This document shows, in pieces, positions 34,264 through 42,879 of a stretch of 64,000 nucleotides of DNA (position 1 is the first letter of the stretch; every line of letters starts with the position of its first letter). The DNA is taken from positions 434,001-498,000 of the forward strand of contig NZ_KB903218.1 in assembly GCF_000379625.1 (NCBI RefSeq), given 5' to 3'. The translations under genes were made by a program, and so were the position numbers. The notes under the pieces are model-generated. The model was not told where the DNA came from, did not search any database, and saw only the letters and a program-made list of their open reading frames with translations. Origin of the DNA: Actinomycetospora chiangmaiensis DSM 45062 (lineage in GTDB: Bacteria > Actinomycetota > Actinomycetes > Mycobacteriales > Pseudonocardiaceae).

Positions 34264-36621
34264 ATGCCCACTCACCGAGCGACCACCACGCGCTCGCGAC
34301 CGACCGCCGAACCCGCGCACCGCGCGGACGTGAAGCGTCGCAGCTTCCTCGGGCTCCTGGTCGCGGCGCCGGTGCTGGTCACCGCCGCCGAGATCGGGCG
34401 GCAGACGCTCGTGGACTCCGTGCCGGACGCCTCGGCCGTGGCCCTGCCCTCGGCCCCGCAGCCCGCCGAGCTCTACGACCTGCTCGACGTCATCCGCGAC
34501 AGCGCCCGGCCCACCGCCAACCTCATCACCGTCAAGGTGAACAAGGACGGCACGGTCTCCTTCGCCCTGCCCCGCTCGGACAACGGGCAGGGCATCATCA
34601 CCTCGACCCAGATGATCATCGCCGAGGAGATGAACCTCGACCCCGACCAGGTGGTGGTCACCCTCGCCGACGCCCGCCCCGAGCTGGTGTTCAACCAGCT
34701 CACCGGTGGGTCGAGCACCACGTTCAGCACCTACACGCCGATCCGGGTCGCGGCGGCACTCGCGCAGGGCCGCCTCCTGGGGGCCGCCGCGAACGAGCTC
34801 GACCAGGACGTCTCGGTCCTCACCAGCCGCCAGGGCCTCATCACCGGCCCGAACGGGAGGTCCCTGCCCTTCGGCGACCTCACCGCGAAGGCGGCGGCGC
34901 CGGTCACCGAGGCCGCGAACGTCGTGCTCAAGCAGCGCGAGAAGTTCACCGTCATCGGGAAGAACCGGACGAAGTCCGACGCGCTCGCCATGGTCACGGG
35001 GAAGAAGAAGTTCACGACCGACCTGAGGATCCCCGACGCGCTGCCGACGGTGATCTGCCGGGCGCCCGACCTCAACGGGTTCCCGCGCTCGGTGGGCAAC
35101 CTCGACGCGGTCCGGGCCATGCCCGGGGTCACCGACGTCGTGAAGGTCGGCAGTGGTGTGGCGGTGCGGGCGAAGACCTACGGGCAGGCCATCGACGCGG
35201 TCGACGCGCTCGAGGTCCGCTGGGCCGCCGGCACCGTCCCCGGCGCGGACGACGAGTCGGTGCTGCGCAAGCTCCGTGCCGCCGAGCTGCCGCTCGCGGT
35301 GCCGAAGGGCGTCGGGACGACGCTCGAGAGCGACACCGTCTTCTACTTCCGCAGCAACTCCTCGCTGGAGACGAACTGCGCCATCGCCGACGTCCGGGCG
35401 AACAGCGCGACGATCTGGGGCCCGGCCAAGAGCCCCATCGCCGCGCAGAACGACATCGCGCGCAAGCTCGGGATCCCGCAGAACGCGGTCACCTTCCACG
35501 TGATGGAGGGCGGCGGCTCGTTCGGCCGCAAGCTCTTCTACGACGCCGCCCTCGAGGCGGCCGAGGTCTCGAAGGCCATGGGCAAGCCGGTCAAGCTGAT
35601 GTGGACCCGCGCCGACGACTCGCGCCAGGGCCGCGTCCACCCGATGGCCACCACCCGCGTCCGCGCCAACGTCGTCGGCGACGCCGTCGCGAGCTTCGAG
35701 ATCCGGCACACCAGCGTCGCCACCGAGACCAACCCCGGTCTCTCCGAGGCGATCACCGCGTCCGCGCAGAAGGCGCCCGGCGGCAACCTGACCGTCTCCG
35801 AGAGCATCTGGGAGACCACCCAGGTGACGCCCTACAACGTCGGGGTGTCGACCCGCTTCCTCAGCGAGGTCGACATGCGCTTCAACACCAGCTCGATGCG
35901 CAACATCTACTCCCCGGACGTCGCCACCGCCCGCGAGCTCATGGTCGACCGGATCGCCGCGCAGATGGGCAAGGACCCCTACGAGTTCCGCAGCGAGTTC
36001 ACGAAGCTCGAGCGCTGGAAGAAGGTCGTCGACCGGGCCGCGAAGGAGGCCGACTGGGGGAAGTCGATGGCCGACGGCACCGCCCAGGGCATCGGCATGC
36101 ACGTCGAGTACAAGGGCGTGGCCTGCGCGGTCGTCGAGCTCGACTGCCGCCCGGAGACGGTCAATCGGCAGATCCGCCAGGCCCGGACCGGCCCGCGCGT
36201 CACCAAGGTGACCTACGTCGTCGACGTCGGGCTCGTCATCAACCCCCGGGGCGTCCGCGCCCAGATGATGGGCGGGATCAACGACGCCCTGGCGATGACG
36301 CTGACCTCGAGCCTGCACCTCACCGACGGCCACTTCGTCGAGGCGAGCTGGGACAACTACTTCTACACCCGGCAGTGGAACACCCCGCCGGAGATGAACA
36401 TCATCGTCGTCGAGGACTCCGACGCGCCCGAGCCCGGCGGCGTCGGCGAGTTCGGTATCGCCGCGACGTGCGGCGCGATCGCCTGCGCCTACGTGCGCGC
36501 CACCGGGAAGACGCCGACCTACTTCCCGCTGGACCACAAGGACCCGCTGCCGTTCACGCCCTACCCGACGTCGCCGCCCGTCCCGCCCTCGCCGACCAAC
36601 GGCCTCGAGACCACGTTCTGA
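34264..36621 (+). CDS. Isoquinoline 1-oxidoreductase-like molybdenum subunit (IorB type), Tat-exported
   Basis: The product is 785 aa. A twin-arginine signal (KRRSFLGLLVAAPVLV, residues 24-39) predicts export of the folded protein. IorB-type xanthine-oxidase-family signatures are NGQGIITSTQMIIAEE, NQLTGGSSTTF, MEGGGSFGRKLFYDAA, VWR-like RFLSEVDMRF, VDVGLVINPRGVRAQ and the catalytic Glu in PGGVGEFGIAA. Single large Mo subunit plus one [2Fe-2S] subunit without FAD protein is the IorAB layout, in which electrons go to a cytochrome or other periplasmic acceptor. Substrate may be an N-heterocycle or aldehyde. Confidence 0.88.
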   Translation: MPTHRATTTRSRPTAEPAHRADVKRRSFLGLLVAAPVLVTAAEIGRQTLVDSVPDASAVALPSAPQPAELYDLLDVIRDSARPTANLITVKVNKDGTVSFALPRSDNGQGIITSTQMIIAEEMNLDPDQVVVTLADARPELVFNQLTGGSSTTFSTYTPIRVAAALAQGRLLGAAANELDQDVSVLTSRQGLITGPNGRSLPFGDLTAKAAAPVTEAANVVLKQREKFTVIGKNRTKSDALAMVTGKKKFTTDLRIPDALPTVICRAPDLNGFPRSVGNLDAVRAMPGVTDVVKVGSGVAVRAKTYGQAIDAVDALEVRWAAGTVPGADDESVLRKLRAAELPLAVPKGVGTTLESDTVFYFRSNSSLETNCAIADVRANSATIWGPAKSPIAAQNDIARKLGIPQNAVTFHVMEGGGSFGRKLFYDAALEAAEVSKAMGKPVKLMWTRADDSRQGRVHPMATTRVRANVVGDAVASFEIRHTSVATETNPGLSEAITASAQKAPGGNLTVSESIWETTQVTPYNVGVSTRFLSEVDMRFNTSSMRNIYSPDVATARELMVDRIAAQMGKDPYEFRSEFTKLERWKKVVDRAAKEADWGKSMADGTAQGIGMHVEYKGVACAVVELDCRPETVNRQIRQARTGPRVTKVTYVVDVGLVINPRGVRAQMMGGINDALAMTLTSSLHLTDGHFVEASWDNYFYTRQWNTPPEMNIIVVEDSDAPEPGGVGEFGIAATCGAIACAYVRATGKTPTYFPLDHKDPLPFTPYPTSPPVPPSPTNGLETTF

Positions 36622-36634
36622 CGAGGAGTTCCGC

Positions 36635-37114
36635 ATGCCCAACCACACCTTCAGGCTCAACGGCGAGCCGGTGAACGTCGACGTCGAGGACGACGTCCGC
36701 CTGCTGTGGGTCATCCGCGACCTGCTCGGCGTCACCGGCCCCAAGTACGGCTGCGGCATCAACGTCTGCAAGGCGTGCACCAGCCACATCAACGGCAAGG
36801 CGTTCAACCCCTGCTCGGTCCCGGTCGGCGCCATCAAGCCGACCGACGAGGTCACCACCATCGAGGGCCTCGCCGCCACCGAGGCGGGGGGCGGCCTGCA
36901 CCCGATGCAGCAGGCGTGGATCGACAACGACGTCGCCCAGTGCGGCTACTGCCAGCCCGGCCAGATCATGGCGGCCGTCGCCAAGGTCCGGCAGTGCCGG
37001 GCGGAGGGCCGCGAGGTCGACGACGCCGCGATCGAGGAGCTGCGCAACATCTGTCGCTGCGGCACCTACAACCGCATCCGCGAGGCCATCAAGGCCGGCG
37101 CGGAGAAGATGTGA
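36635..37114 (+). CDS. [2Fe-2S] subunit of the IorAB-like oxidoreductase
   Basis: The product is 159 aa. Ferredoxin domain cysteines in KYGCGINVCKACTSHING and FNPC; second cluster domain in CGYCQPGQIMAAV and NICRCGTYNRIREAI. It starts 13 bp after the catalytic subunit with an AGGAG site. It has no signal of its own, so it presumably travels with the Tat-targeted partner. Confidence 0.92.
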   Translation: MPNHTFRLNGEPVNVDVEDDVRLLWVIRDLLGVTGPKYGCGINVCKACTSHINGKAFNPCSVPVGAIKPTDEVTTIEGLAATEAGGGLHPMQQAWIDNDVAQCGYCQPGQIMAAVAKVRQCRAEGREVDDAAIEELRNICRCGTYNRIREAIKAGAEKM

Positions 37115-37137
37115 CCTCGAGACACCAGGGAGAAATC

Positions 37138-37419
37138 GTGTCCTTCCGCAAGCCGCTCGCCGCCCTCGGGCTGGCCGGCGCCACCCTCCCGCTGCTCGCG
37201 GGCGTGGCGCAGGCCGACGAGAGCCAGAGCCCGCTCCAGGCCGCCTCCGCCGTCAGTGCCCTCGGCGCCGACTTCCTCGCCCAGGGCAAGGACGCCTCGA
37301 ACGTCGACGGCAACCGCCCCGACACCGCCGACGGCACCGACACCCGCGTGCCGAACGCCGACTACCGGTACGCCGAGGGGCCGGCCGGCGGCCTCGTCAA
37401 GAACGGGCCGTTCGAGTAG
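37138..37419 (+). CDS. Small secreted protein linked to the IorBA operon
   Basis: The product is 93 aa from a GTG with an AGGGAGA site 23 bp after the [2Fe-2S] subunit. A Sec-type signal peptide (FRKPLAALGLAGATLPLLAG, probable cleavage after AQA) precedes about 65 mature residues rich in Asp, Ala and Asn, without Cys. No family recognised. Position suggests an exported accessory or acceptor for the oxidoreductase, but nothing in the sequence shows how. Confidence 0.7.
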   Translation: MSFRKPLAALGLAGATLPLLAGVAQADESQSPLQAASAVSALGADFLAQGKDASNVDGNRPDTADGTDTRVPNADYRYAEGPAGGLVKNGPFE

Positions 37420-37441
37420 AGGCCGGGTGGCCTGCGGCCTC

Positions 37442-37481
37442 GTGAGCACTTTCCGTGGCTGGCGCCACGGAAAGTGCTCAC
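37442..37481. terminator. Palindromic repeat copy 1 (18-bp arms)
   Basis: Perfect arms GTGAGCACTTTCCGTGGC and complement around a 4-nt loop TGGC. It lies between convergent genes and includes the stop codon of the minus-strand gene in its right arm. Probably a bidirectional terminator; same family as 41579-41617 and 48478-48527. Confidence 0.8.
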
Positions 37482-39850
37482 ATGGCGCCAGCCACATCCA
37501 GCCCCGCGAACACGATCCCGTCGGCGTCGATGCCGTGCACGGCATAGGCGTCGGCGAGGTCGGACGACTGCCCGAACGTCCGCACGCCCAGGTGGCGCGC
37601 CCGCACCCGGTGCACGCCCGCGAGGAACGCCAGCGTGTGCGGGTGCCCGTCGAGCACCGTGACCAGCGGCGCCGCGCGGTCCGGCGGGAGCGCCGCGTCG
37701 AGCACGGCCCGGTCGCCCGTGTCGAGGGCCCGGAAGAGCAGGTCCCCGCTGGTCACGACGACGACGTCGGCCGGGTGCCCGAGCGCGTCCAGCCGCTCGG
37801 CGGCCTCCAGGGCCTGCGGGACGACGGCACCCATCGCCGCGATCGTCACCTGCGGCCGGCGCTCGGCGCGGCGCAGCAGATAGCCGCCGCCCACCACCTG
37901 GCGGCGCCGCCGTTCCCGGGCGGCCGGGTCCTCGGGGACCCCGGCGATCGACTGGTCGACCGGCCGCGTCGAGAGCCGCAGGTAGGTCGACGACCCGTCG
38001 GGGCGGCCGAGGCGCCGCAGCCCGTCGAGCAGGCACCACGCCACCTCGACGGCGAACGCGGGCTCGAACGCCGTGCAGCCCGGCTGCTCCAGCCCGATCG
38101 ACGGCGTGGTGATCGACTGGTGGGCGCCGCCCTCGGGTGCGAGCGAGACGCCGGACGGGGTGCCGACCAGGATCGACTGCCCGCCCGCGTACATCCCGAA
38201 GGCCCAGGGCTCGAGCGCCCGGGCGACGAACGGGTCGTAGAGCACGCCGATGGGCAGCAGCGGCTCGCCCCAGCGTGACCAGGTCGCCCCGAGCTCGCCG
38301 AGCAGCCCGACGAGGTTGGTCTCGGCGATCCCGAGCTCGATGTGCCGCCCGGTCGGCCGTTCCTTCCAGTGCAGGATCGTCTCGGCGTCGTCGGCGAACC
38401 AGTCGCGCCGCTCCCGGGGCGACCACGAGCCGACCTTGTTCAACCAGCCGCCGAGGTTCGTGGACGAGGCGACGTCGGGCGAGCACGTCACCACCCGTCC
38501 GGCGGCCTCCGGCGCCGAGCGGGTGAGGTCGAGCAGCGCGCGGCCCAGGGCCTGCTGGGTGGTGCCGGTGCCCGACGGGGTGCGTCCGACGTCGGTGGGG
38601 ATCTCGGGGAGCTCGGGCCCGTGGTCCTGGCTCGCCGGCCGGGAGCCGCGGCGGTCGGTCTCGTCGGGCCGCGTGAGCCGCTCCGCCGTGTCGGCACACA
38701 GGCGCGCGGCGGGGGAGTCGGGGGAGAGCGCGGCCCACGGCTCGTCGAGGTCGGTGCCCGCCCACGCGGCGAGCTCGCGCATCTGGTCCTCGGTGAGCAG
38801 CGAGGAGTGGTTCTGCGGGTGACCCTGGGTGGCGAGGCCGTAGCCCTTCACCGTGTAGGCGAAGATCACGGTGGGGCGGGTGTCGTCGATGCGCGTGAAC
38901 GCGTCGAGCAGCGCCCCGAGGTCGTGGCCGCCGAGGTTGCGGATCGCGGCGTGGACCGCGTCGTCGTCGAGCCCGTCGAGCAGGGACGCCACCAGCGACC
39001 CGTCGTCCGGAAAGTCGTCGGAGGCCTGTGGCAACCGTTCCCGCAGCTCGGCGGCGCTGCAGCGCAGCAGGCGCTGGTACTCCGGGTTCGACATCGTGTC
39101 GATGCGACGGCGCAGCGCGTCCCCGCCCTCGCGGGCGTAGAGGTCGGTGAGCAGCCGCCCGTACTTGACGGTGATGACCTGCCAGCCGGCCGCCTCGAAC
39201 AGGCCCTGCAGCCGGGTGACGGAGATGTCGGGGACGACGCGGTCGAGCGACTGACGGTTGAAGTCGACGATCCACGTGACCTCGCCGAGCTCCCGGACGA
39301 TCGGGTCGAGCACCGCCTCCCAGACCGCGCCCTCGTCCAGCTCCGCGTCGCCGACCAGCGAGAACTGCCGGCCGGTGCCCGCCCGCGTGCCGAGCCCGTG
39401 GGCGTACCGGCGGGCGATGGCCCCCCAGATCGGGGCGGTCGCGCCGATGCCGACGGACCCGGTCGAGTAGTCGACGGGGTCGGGGTCCTTCGACCGCGAC
39501 GGGTAGGACTGCAGCCCGCCCTTCTGCCGCAACGTCGTCAGGTAGCGGGCGTCGAGCCGCCCCAGGAGGTGGTTGATCGCGTGCAGGACCGGGCTCGCGT
39601 GCGGCTTCACCGAGACCCGGTCCTCGGGGCGCAGGACGCCGAACCACAACGCCGTCATGATGGAGACGATCGACGCCGAGGACGCCTGGTGGCCGCCGAC
39701 CTTGACGCCGCCGGTGGACTCCCGGACACGGTTCGCGTGGTCGACGATCGCGGTCGAGAGCCAGAGGACCCGCTTCTCGACGTCCCGCAACGTGTCGAGG
39801 TCGGCGGCCTCGCCGGGCTCGCTGGCGGGGGCGGGCATCGTGGTCGACAC
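37478..39850 (-). CDS. Pyruvate dehydrogenase E1/transketolase-like TPP enzyme
   Basis: The product is 790 aa from the GTG at 39850; an ATG at 39838 is an alternative. The N-terminal half has transketolase/PDH-E1 TPP motifs (STGSVGIGATAPIWGAIARR, SLVGDAELDEGAVWEA, VDFNRQSLDRVVPD) and IFAYTVKGYGLATQGH with the phosphate-loop His. The C-terminal half has a pyrimidine-binding domain (GIAETNLVGLLGELG) and a transketolase C domain. It is shorter than AceE (about 900 aa) and no E2/E3 genes are near. Related proteins are annotated as transketolase-like or PDH E1-like. Substrate unknown. Confidence 0.8.
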   Translation of the reverse strand: MSTTMPAPASEPGEAADLDTLRDVEKRVLWLSTAIVDHANRVRESTGGVKVGGHQASSASIVSIMTALWFGVLRPEDRVSVKPHASPVLHAINHLLGRLDARYLTTLRQKGGLQSYPSRSKDPDPVDYSTGSVGIGATAPIWGAIARRYAHGLGTRAGTGRQFSLVGDAELDEGAVWEAVLDPIVRELGEVTWIVDFNRQSLDRVVPDISVTRLQGLFEAAGWQVITVKYGRLLTDLYAREGGDALRRRIDTMSNPEYQRLLRCSAAELRERLPQASDDFPDDGSLVASLLDGLDDDAVHAAIRNLGGHDLGALLDAFTRIDDTRPTVIFAYTVKGYGLATQGHPQNHSSLLTEDQMRELAAWAGTDLDEPWAALSPDSPAARLCADTAERLTRPDETDRRGSRPASQDHGPELPEIPTDVGRTPSGTGTTQQALGRALLDLTRSAPEAAGRVVTCSPDVASSTNLGGWLNKVGSWSPRERRDWFADDAETILHWKERPTGRHIELGIAETNLVGLLGELGATWSRWGEPLLPIGVLYDPFVARALEPWAFGMYAGGQSILVGTPSGVSLAPEGGAHQSITTPSIGLEQPGCTAFEPAFAVEVAWCLLDGLRRLGRPDGSSTYLRLSTRPVDQSIAGVPEDPAARERRRRQVVGGGYLLRRAERRPQVTIAAMGAVVPQALEAAERLDALGHPADVVVVTSGDLLFRALDTGDRAVLDAALPPDRAAPLVTVLDGHPHTLAFLAGVHRVRARHLGVRTFGQSSDLADAYAVHGIDADGIVFAGLDVAGAM

Positions 39851-39893
39851 ACTCTTCTGTGCCCCCGCCCGCACCGGGGCACACTGCACCGCG

Positions 39894-41582
39894 ATGACCG
39901 AGACCGATCCGCAGCGCGCCGTGCGCGAGCTCGCCGACGACCACGTCCGCCGCCTCGCCGACCTCGACCCGATCCTCGCGGGTGAGCTCGGGTGGAACGA
40001 CCGCCTCGACGAGCTGCCCGACCTCTCGCCGGACGGCATCGCCGCCGGCGAGGCGGTCCGCCGCGGCACGCTCGCCCGCCTCGCGGCGCTGCCCACCCCG
40101 ACCGACGCGGACGAACGCCGCTGCGCCCGGCTCCTGGTCGAGCGGCTGGAGGCCGAGCTCGCGCACAGTGCGTCGGGCGAGCCGCTGCGCACGGTCCAGG
40201 AGCTGTTCGGTCCGACGGCCGGGGTGCGCATGGCGTTCACGCTCATGCCGACCGGGACCGAGGACGACTGGGCCGCGGTCGCCCGGCGCGCCGCGCGCGT
40301 CCCGGCCGCCCTCGAGGGCTACCGGCGCTCGCTGGAGGAGGGTCGACGACGGGGCCTGTTCGCGGCACCGCGGCAGGTCGTCCGGGTGGCGGCCCAGCTC
40401 CGGGCCTGGCTCGACGACGACGGCGGGCGCGGCTGGTTCTCGGCGTTCGCGCGCGACGCCGAGGTCGGACCCGCCGTCCGGAAGGAGCTGGACCGGGGCG
40501 CGGCGGCCGCCGCCGGGACCCTCGCCGGGCTGCGGGACTGGCTGCTCGAGGAGTACCTGCCCGCGGCCGAGGGCACGCCGGACGGGGTGGGCGCCGAGCG
40601 CTACCGGATCGCGGCGCGGTACTGGAACGGCACCGACCTCGACGTCGAGGAGGTGTACGCCTGGGGCTGGTCGGAGTTCCGGCGGCTGCGCGACGAGATC
40701 GCCGTCGAGGCGGACCGGGTGCTGCCCGGGGCCGACGCGGCGACGGCGATGGCGCACCTGGACACCGCGGGCGAGGTCCTCACCGGGGGTGAGGCCGCGG
40801 TGGCGCACCTGCAGGAGGTCATGGACGCGACGATCGCCGCGCTGGACGGGTCGCAGTTCGACCTGTCGGGGCCGATCCGGCGGGTCGAGGCCCGGCTCGC
40901 GCCCGTGGGGAGCGCCGCGGCGCCGTACTACACGCCTCCGTCGATGGACTTCGCCCGCCCGGGCCGGACGTGGCTCCCGGCCGCGTCCGACGACCGCTAC
41001 CCGATGTGGGGGCTCTACTCGACCTGGTACCACGAGGGCGTCCCGGGGCATCACCTGCAGCTGGCGTCGTGGCCGCTGCACGCCGAGCGGCTGTCGCTCT
41101 TCCAGACCTCGATGGCCGGCGCGGTCAGTGCGAACGTCGAGGGCTGGGCGCTCTACGCGGAGCGCCTCATGGACGAGCTCGGGCACCACGCCGACCCGGG
41201 CTCGCGGCTCGGGTACCTCGACGCGCAGATGCTGCGGGCGATCCGGGTGGTGATCGACCTCGGCATGCACCTGTCGCTGCCGATCCCGGACGACTCGCCG
41301 GTCGGGGCGGGGGAGCGGTGGACCCCGGAGCTGGCGCGCGAGTTCTTCGGGCGACACAGCGGGCGCTCGACCGAGATGCTGGACTCCGAGCTCATCCGCT
41401 ACCTCGGCGGGCCGGGCCAGGCGATCGGCTACAAGCTCGGCGAGCGCGCGTGGCTGGCGGGGCGGGACGAGGCCCGGCGTCGGGCGGGCGCGGACTTCGA
41501 CCTGCCCGCCTGGCACGCGGGCGCCCTGGCCCAGGGGTCGCTGGGCCTGGACGACCTCGTCCGTGAGCTGGCGCTCCTGTGA
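39894..41582 (+). CDS. DUF885 family protein (zinc metallopeptidase-like)
   Basis: The product is 562 aa. The second half has the DUF885 metal motif TWYHEGVPGHHLQ (HExxxGHH type) and the downstream NVEGWALYAERLMDELG that supplies a further Glu, as in M32-like peptidase folds. The Tyr-rich YYTPPSMDFARPG and the C-terminal YLGGPGQAIGYKLGERAW are also characteristic. Family members are predicted carboxypeptidase-like hydrolases, mostly uncharacterised. The ATG at 39894 lies 43 bp from the divergent transketolase-like gene. The stop codon is in the palindromic repeat that follows. Confidence 0.85.
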   Translation: MTETDPQRAVRELADDHVRRLADLDPILAGELGWNDRLDELPDLSPDGIAAGEAVRRGTLARLAALPTPTDADERRCARLLVERLEAELAHSASGEPLRTVQELFGPTAGVRMAFTLMPTGTEDDWAAVARRAARVPAALEGYRRSLEEGRRRGLFAAPRQVVRVAAQLRAWLDDDGGRGWFSAFARDAEVGPAVRKELDRGAAAAAGTLAGLRDWLLEEYLPAAEGTPDGVGAERYRIAARYWNGTDLDVEEVYAWGWSEFRRLRDEIAVEADRVLPGADAATAMAHLDTAGEVLTGGEAAVAHLQEVMDATIAALDGSQFDLSGPIRRVEARLAPVGSAAAPYYTPPSMDFARPGRTWLPAASDDRYPMWGLYSTWYHEGVPGHHLQLASWPLHAERLSLFQTSMAGAVSANVEGWALYAERLMDELGHHADPGSRLGYLDAQMLRAIRVVIDLGMHLSLPIPDDSPVGAGERWTPELAREFFGRHSGRSTEMLDSELIRYLGGPGQAIGYKLGERAWLAGRDEARRRAGADFDLPAWHAGALAQGSLGLDDLVRELALL

Positions 41583-41617
41583 GCACTTTCCGTGGCTCTG
41601 GCCACGGAAAGTGCTCA
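41579..41617. terminator. Palindromic repeat copy 2
   Basis: Left arm GTGAGCACTTTCCGTGGC, loop TCTG, right arm matching for 17 bp. It separates the convergent DUF885 and LLM monooxygenase genes. The TGA in the left arm is the DUF885 stop codon; the minus-strand gene ends 8 bp beyond the right arm. Confidence 0.8.
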
Positions 41618-41624
41618 GGGCACG

Positions 41625-42767
41625 TCAGTGACGCAGACCCGCCTCGCGCATGAGCGGCATGACCTGCTCGCCGAACTGGTCGATCTCCTCGTTGTAGTCG
41701 AGGAAGCCCATGATCATGCCCTCCATGCCGTGGTCGGAGAGCTGCTGGAACCCCTCCACGACCTGCTCGGGCGTGCCGACCAGCGGCTGGCCCGCCCAGC
41801 CCGCGATGAAGCGCTCCTGGAACTTCTCGATCTGCTCGTTGAACGACTGCGACTCCATGCCGATGATCGACATGAGGTTGCGAGCGCCCGGCCAGTCGCC
41901 CTCGTCGATGATGCGCTGGTGGTCGCGCTTGGCCTCGGCCTCGGTGTCGCGGCAGACGATCAGGCCGTAGGTCATGGTGGAGATCGTCCGCTGGTACTCC
42001 TCGCGGGCCTTGCGCTTGATCTCCTTCGTGTAGTCGGCCATCGCGTCCATGTCGAGCGACGCGAAGTTGATGTCGACGTACTTCGCGGAGAAGTCGGTGC
42101 CGGACTTCGAGTTGCCGGCGTTGATGAGCACCGGGCGCGGGTCCTGGACCGGCTTCGGCTCGGACTCGAGCGCCTTCGCCTGGAAGTAGGTGCCGTCGAA
42201 GTCGAACTCGCCCTCGGCGGTCCAGAGGCGCTCGACGAGCTCGATCCACTCCCCGCCGTAGACGTAGCGCTCGTCGTGCTCGAGCTGCTTGGGGTTGAAC
42301 ATCCCCATCTCCGGGGTGAACCAGCCCATCACCAGGTTCATCCCGAACCGGCCCTGCGCGATGTGGTCGTTGGTGACGGCCATGTTCGCGGCGACCACCG
42401 GGTGCACCGTCGGGATGTGCGTGGTGGTGAAGACGGTGATCTGTTCGGTGGCCTCGGCGATGCCGGCGGCCCAGGTGAACGTCTCGAAGTTGGTGCCGTT
42501 GAAGTTGACGTTGCCGCCGAAGCCCTTCCAGCGGGCGACCGGGACCATCGCCTCCATGCCGAGGCGGTCGGCCTTCTGCGCGATCGACTTGGTGTGGTCC
42601 CAGGTGATCTCGTAGGTGGTGGGGGCGTCGGTCATGCACAGGCCGCCCGAACAGTTCGACCCGAACAGGCCGAGCTTCATCTTCTGGTCGTTGAAGATGG
42701 ACGGCCCGGTGCGGGTGTGCTCCAGGGGCAGCGTCTGCTCGCGGCCGTACGTGATCGTCTGGACCAT
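41625..42767 (-). CDS. LLM-class flavin-dependent monooxygenase (RutA/SfnG-like)
   Basis: The product is 380 aa with an excellent GGAGGT site. TIM-barrel bacterial-luciferase-like protein: MKLGLFGSNCSGGL, ARWKGFGGNVNFNGTNFETF, TVFTTTHIPTVHPVVAANMA, GRFGMNLVMGWFTPE, and INAGNSKSGTDFSAKYVDINF place it near the RutA, dimethylsulfone and alkanesulfonate monooxygenases. It would use FMNH2 from a reductase; a candidate FMN reductase is encoded at 45840. A TAGCGT -10-like box lies at 42807-42812, and AraC-type direct repeats at 42834-42860. Confidence 0.88.
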   Translation of the reverse strand: MVQTITYGREQTLPLEHTRTGPSIFNDQKMKLGLFGSNCSGGLCMTDAPTTYEITWDHTKSIAQKADRLGMEAMVPVARWKGFGGNVNFNGTNFETFTWAAGIAEATEQITVFTTTHIPTVHPVVAANMAVTNDHIAQGRFGMNLVMGWFTPEMGMFNPKQLEHDERYVYGGEWIELVERLWTAEGEFDFDGTYFQAKALESEPKPVQDPRPVLINAGNSKSGTDFSAKYVDINFASLDMDAMADYTKEIKRKAREEYQRTISTMTYGLIVCRDTEAEAKRDHQRIIDEGDWPGARNLMSIIGMESQSFNEQIEKFQERFIAGWAGQPLVGTPEQVVEGFQQLSDHGMEGMIMGFLDYNEEIDQFGEQVMPLMREAGLRH

Positions 42768-42806
42768 GGGTGACTACCTCCAAGGGCGTCCTCGGTGACT
42801 GCGATC

Positions 42807-42812
42807 ACGCTA
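42807..42812 (-). promoter_or_regulatory. TAGCGT -10-like box of the LLM monooxygenase gene
   Basis: Minus-strand TAGCGT, 39 bp before the start codon and just downstream of the CGGATG direct repeats, a layout typical of AraC-activated promoters. Confidence 0.45.
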
Positions 42813-42833
42813 GGAAGTCGCGCGCGGCCGTTC

Positions 42834-42860
42834 CATCCGGTTGGCGCAGCCGGGCATCCG
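42834..42860 (-). promoter_or_regulatory. CGGATG direct repeats, candidate AraC activator site
   Basis: CGGATG occurs twice on the minus strand with starts 21 bp apart, two helical turns, next to the expected -35 region of the monooxygenase promoter. The AraC-family gene is immediately upstream. Confidence 0.45.
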
Positions 42861-42879
42861 AAGTGCGCAGCACCTGACG

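Noticed and set aside
37478-39850. AceE (pyruvate dehydrogenase E1)
   Set aside because: About 100 residues shorter than AceE and there are no E2 or E3 genes; only the superfamily can be claimed.
37362-41516. 1384-codon minus-strand open frame spanning two genes
   Set aside because: It has no recognisable domain and runs antisense to DUF885 and out of frame through the transketolase-like gene.
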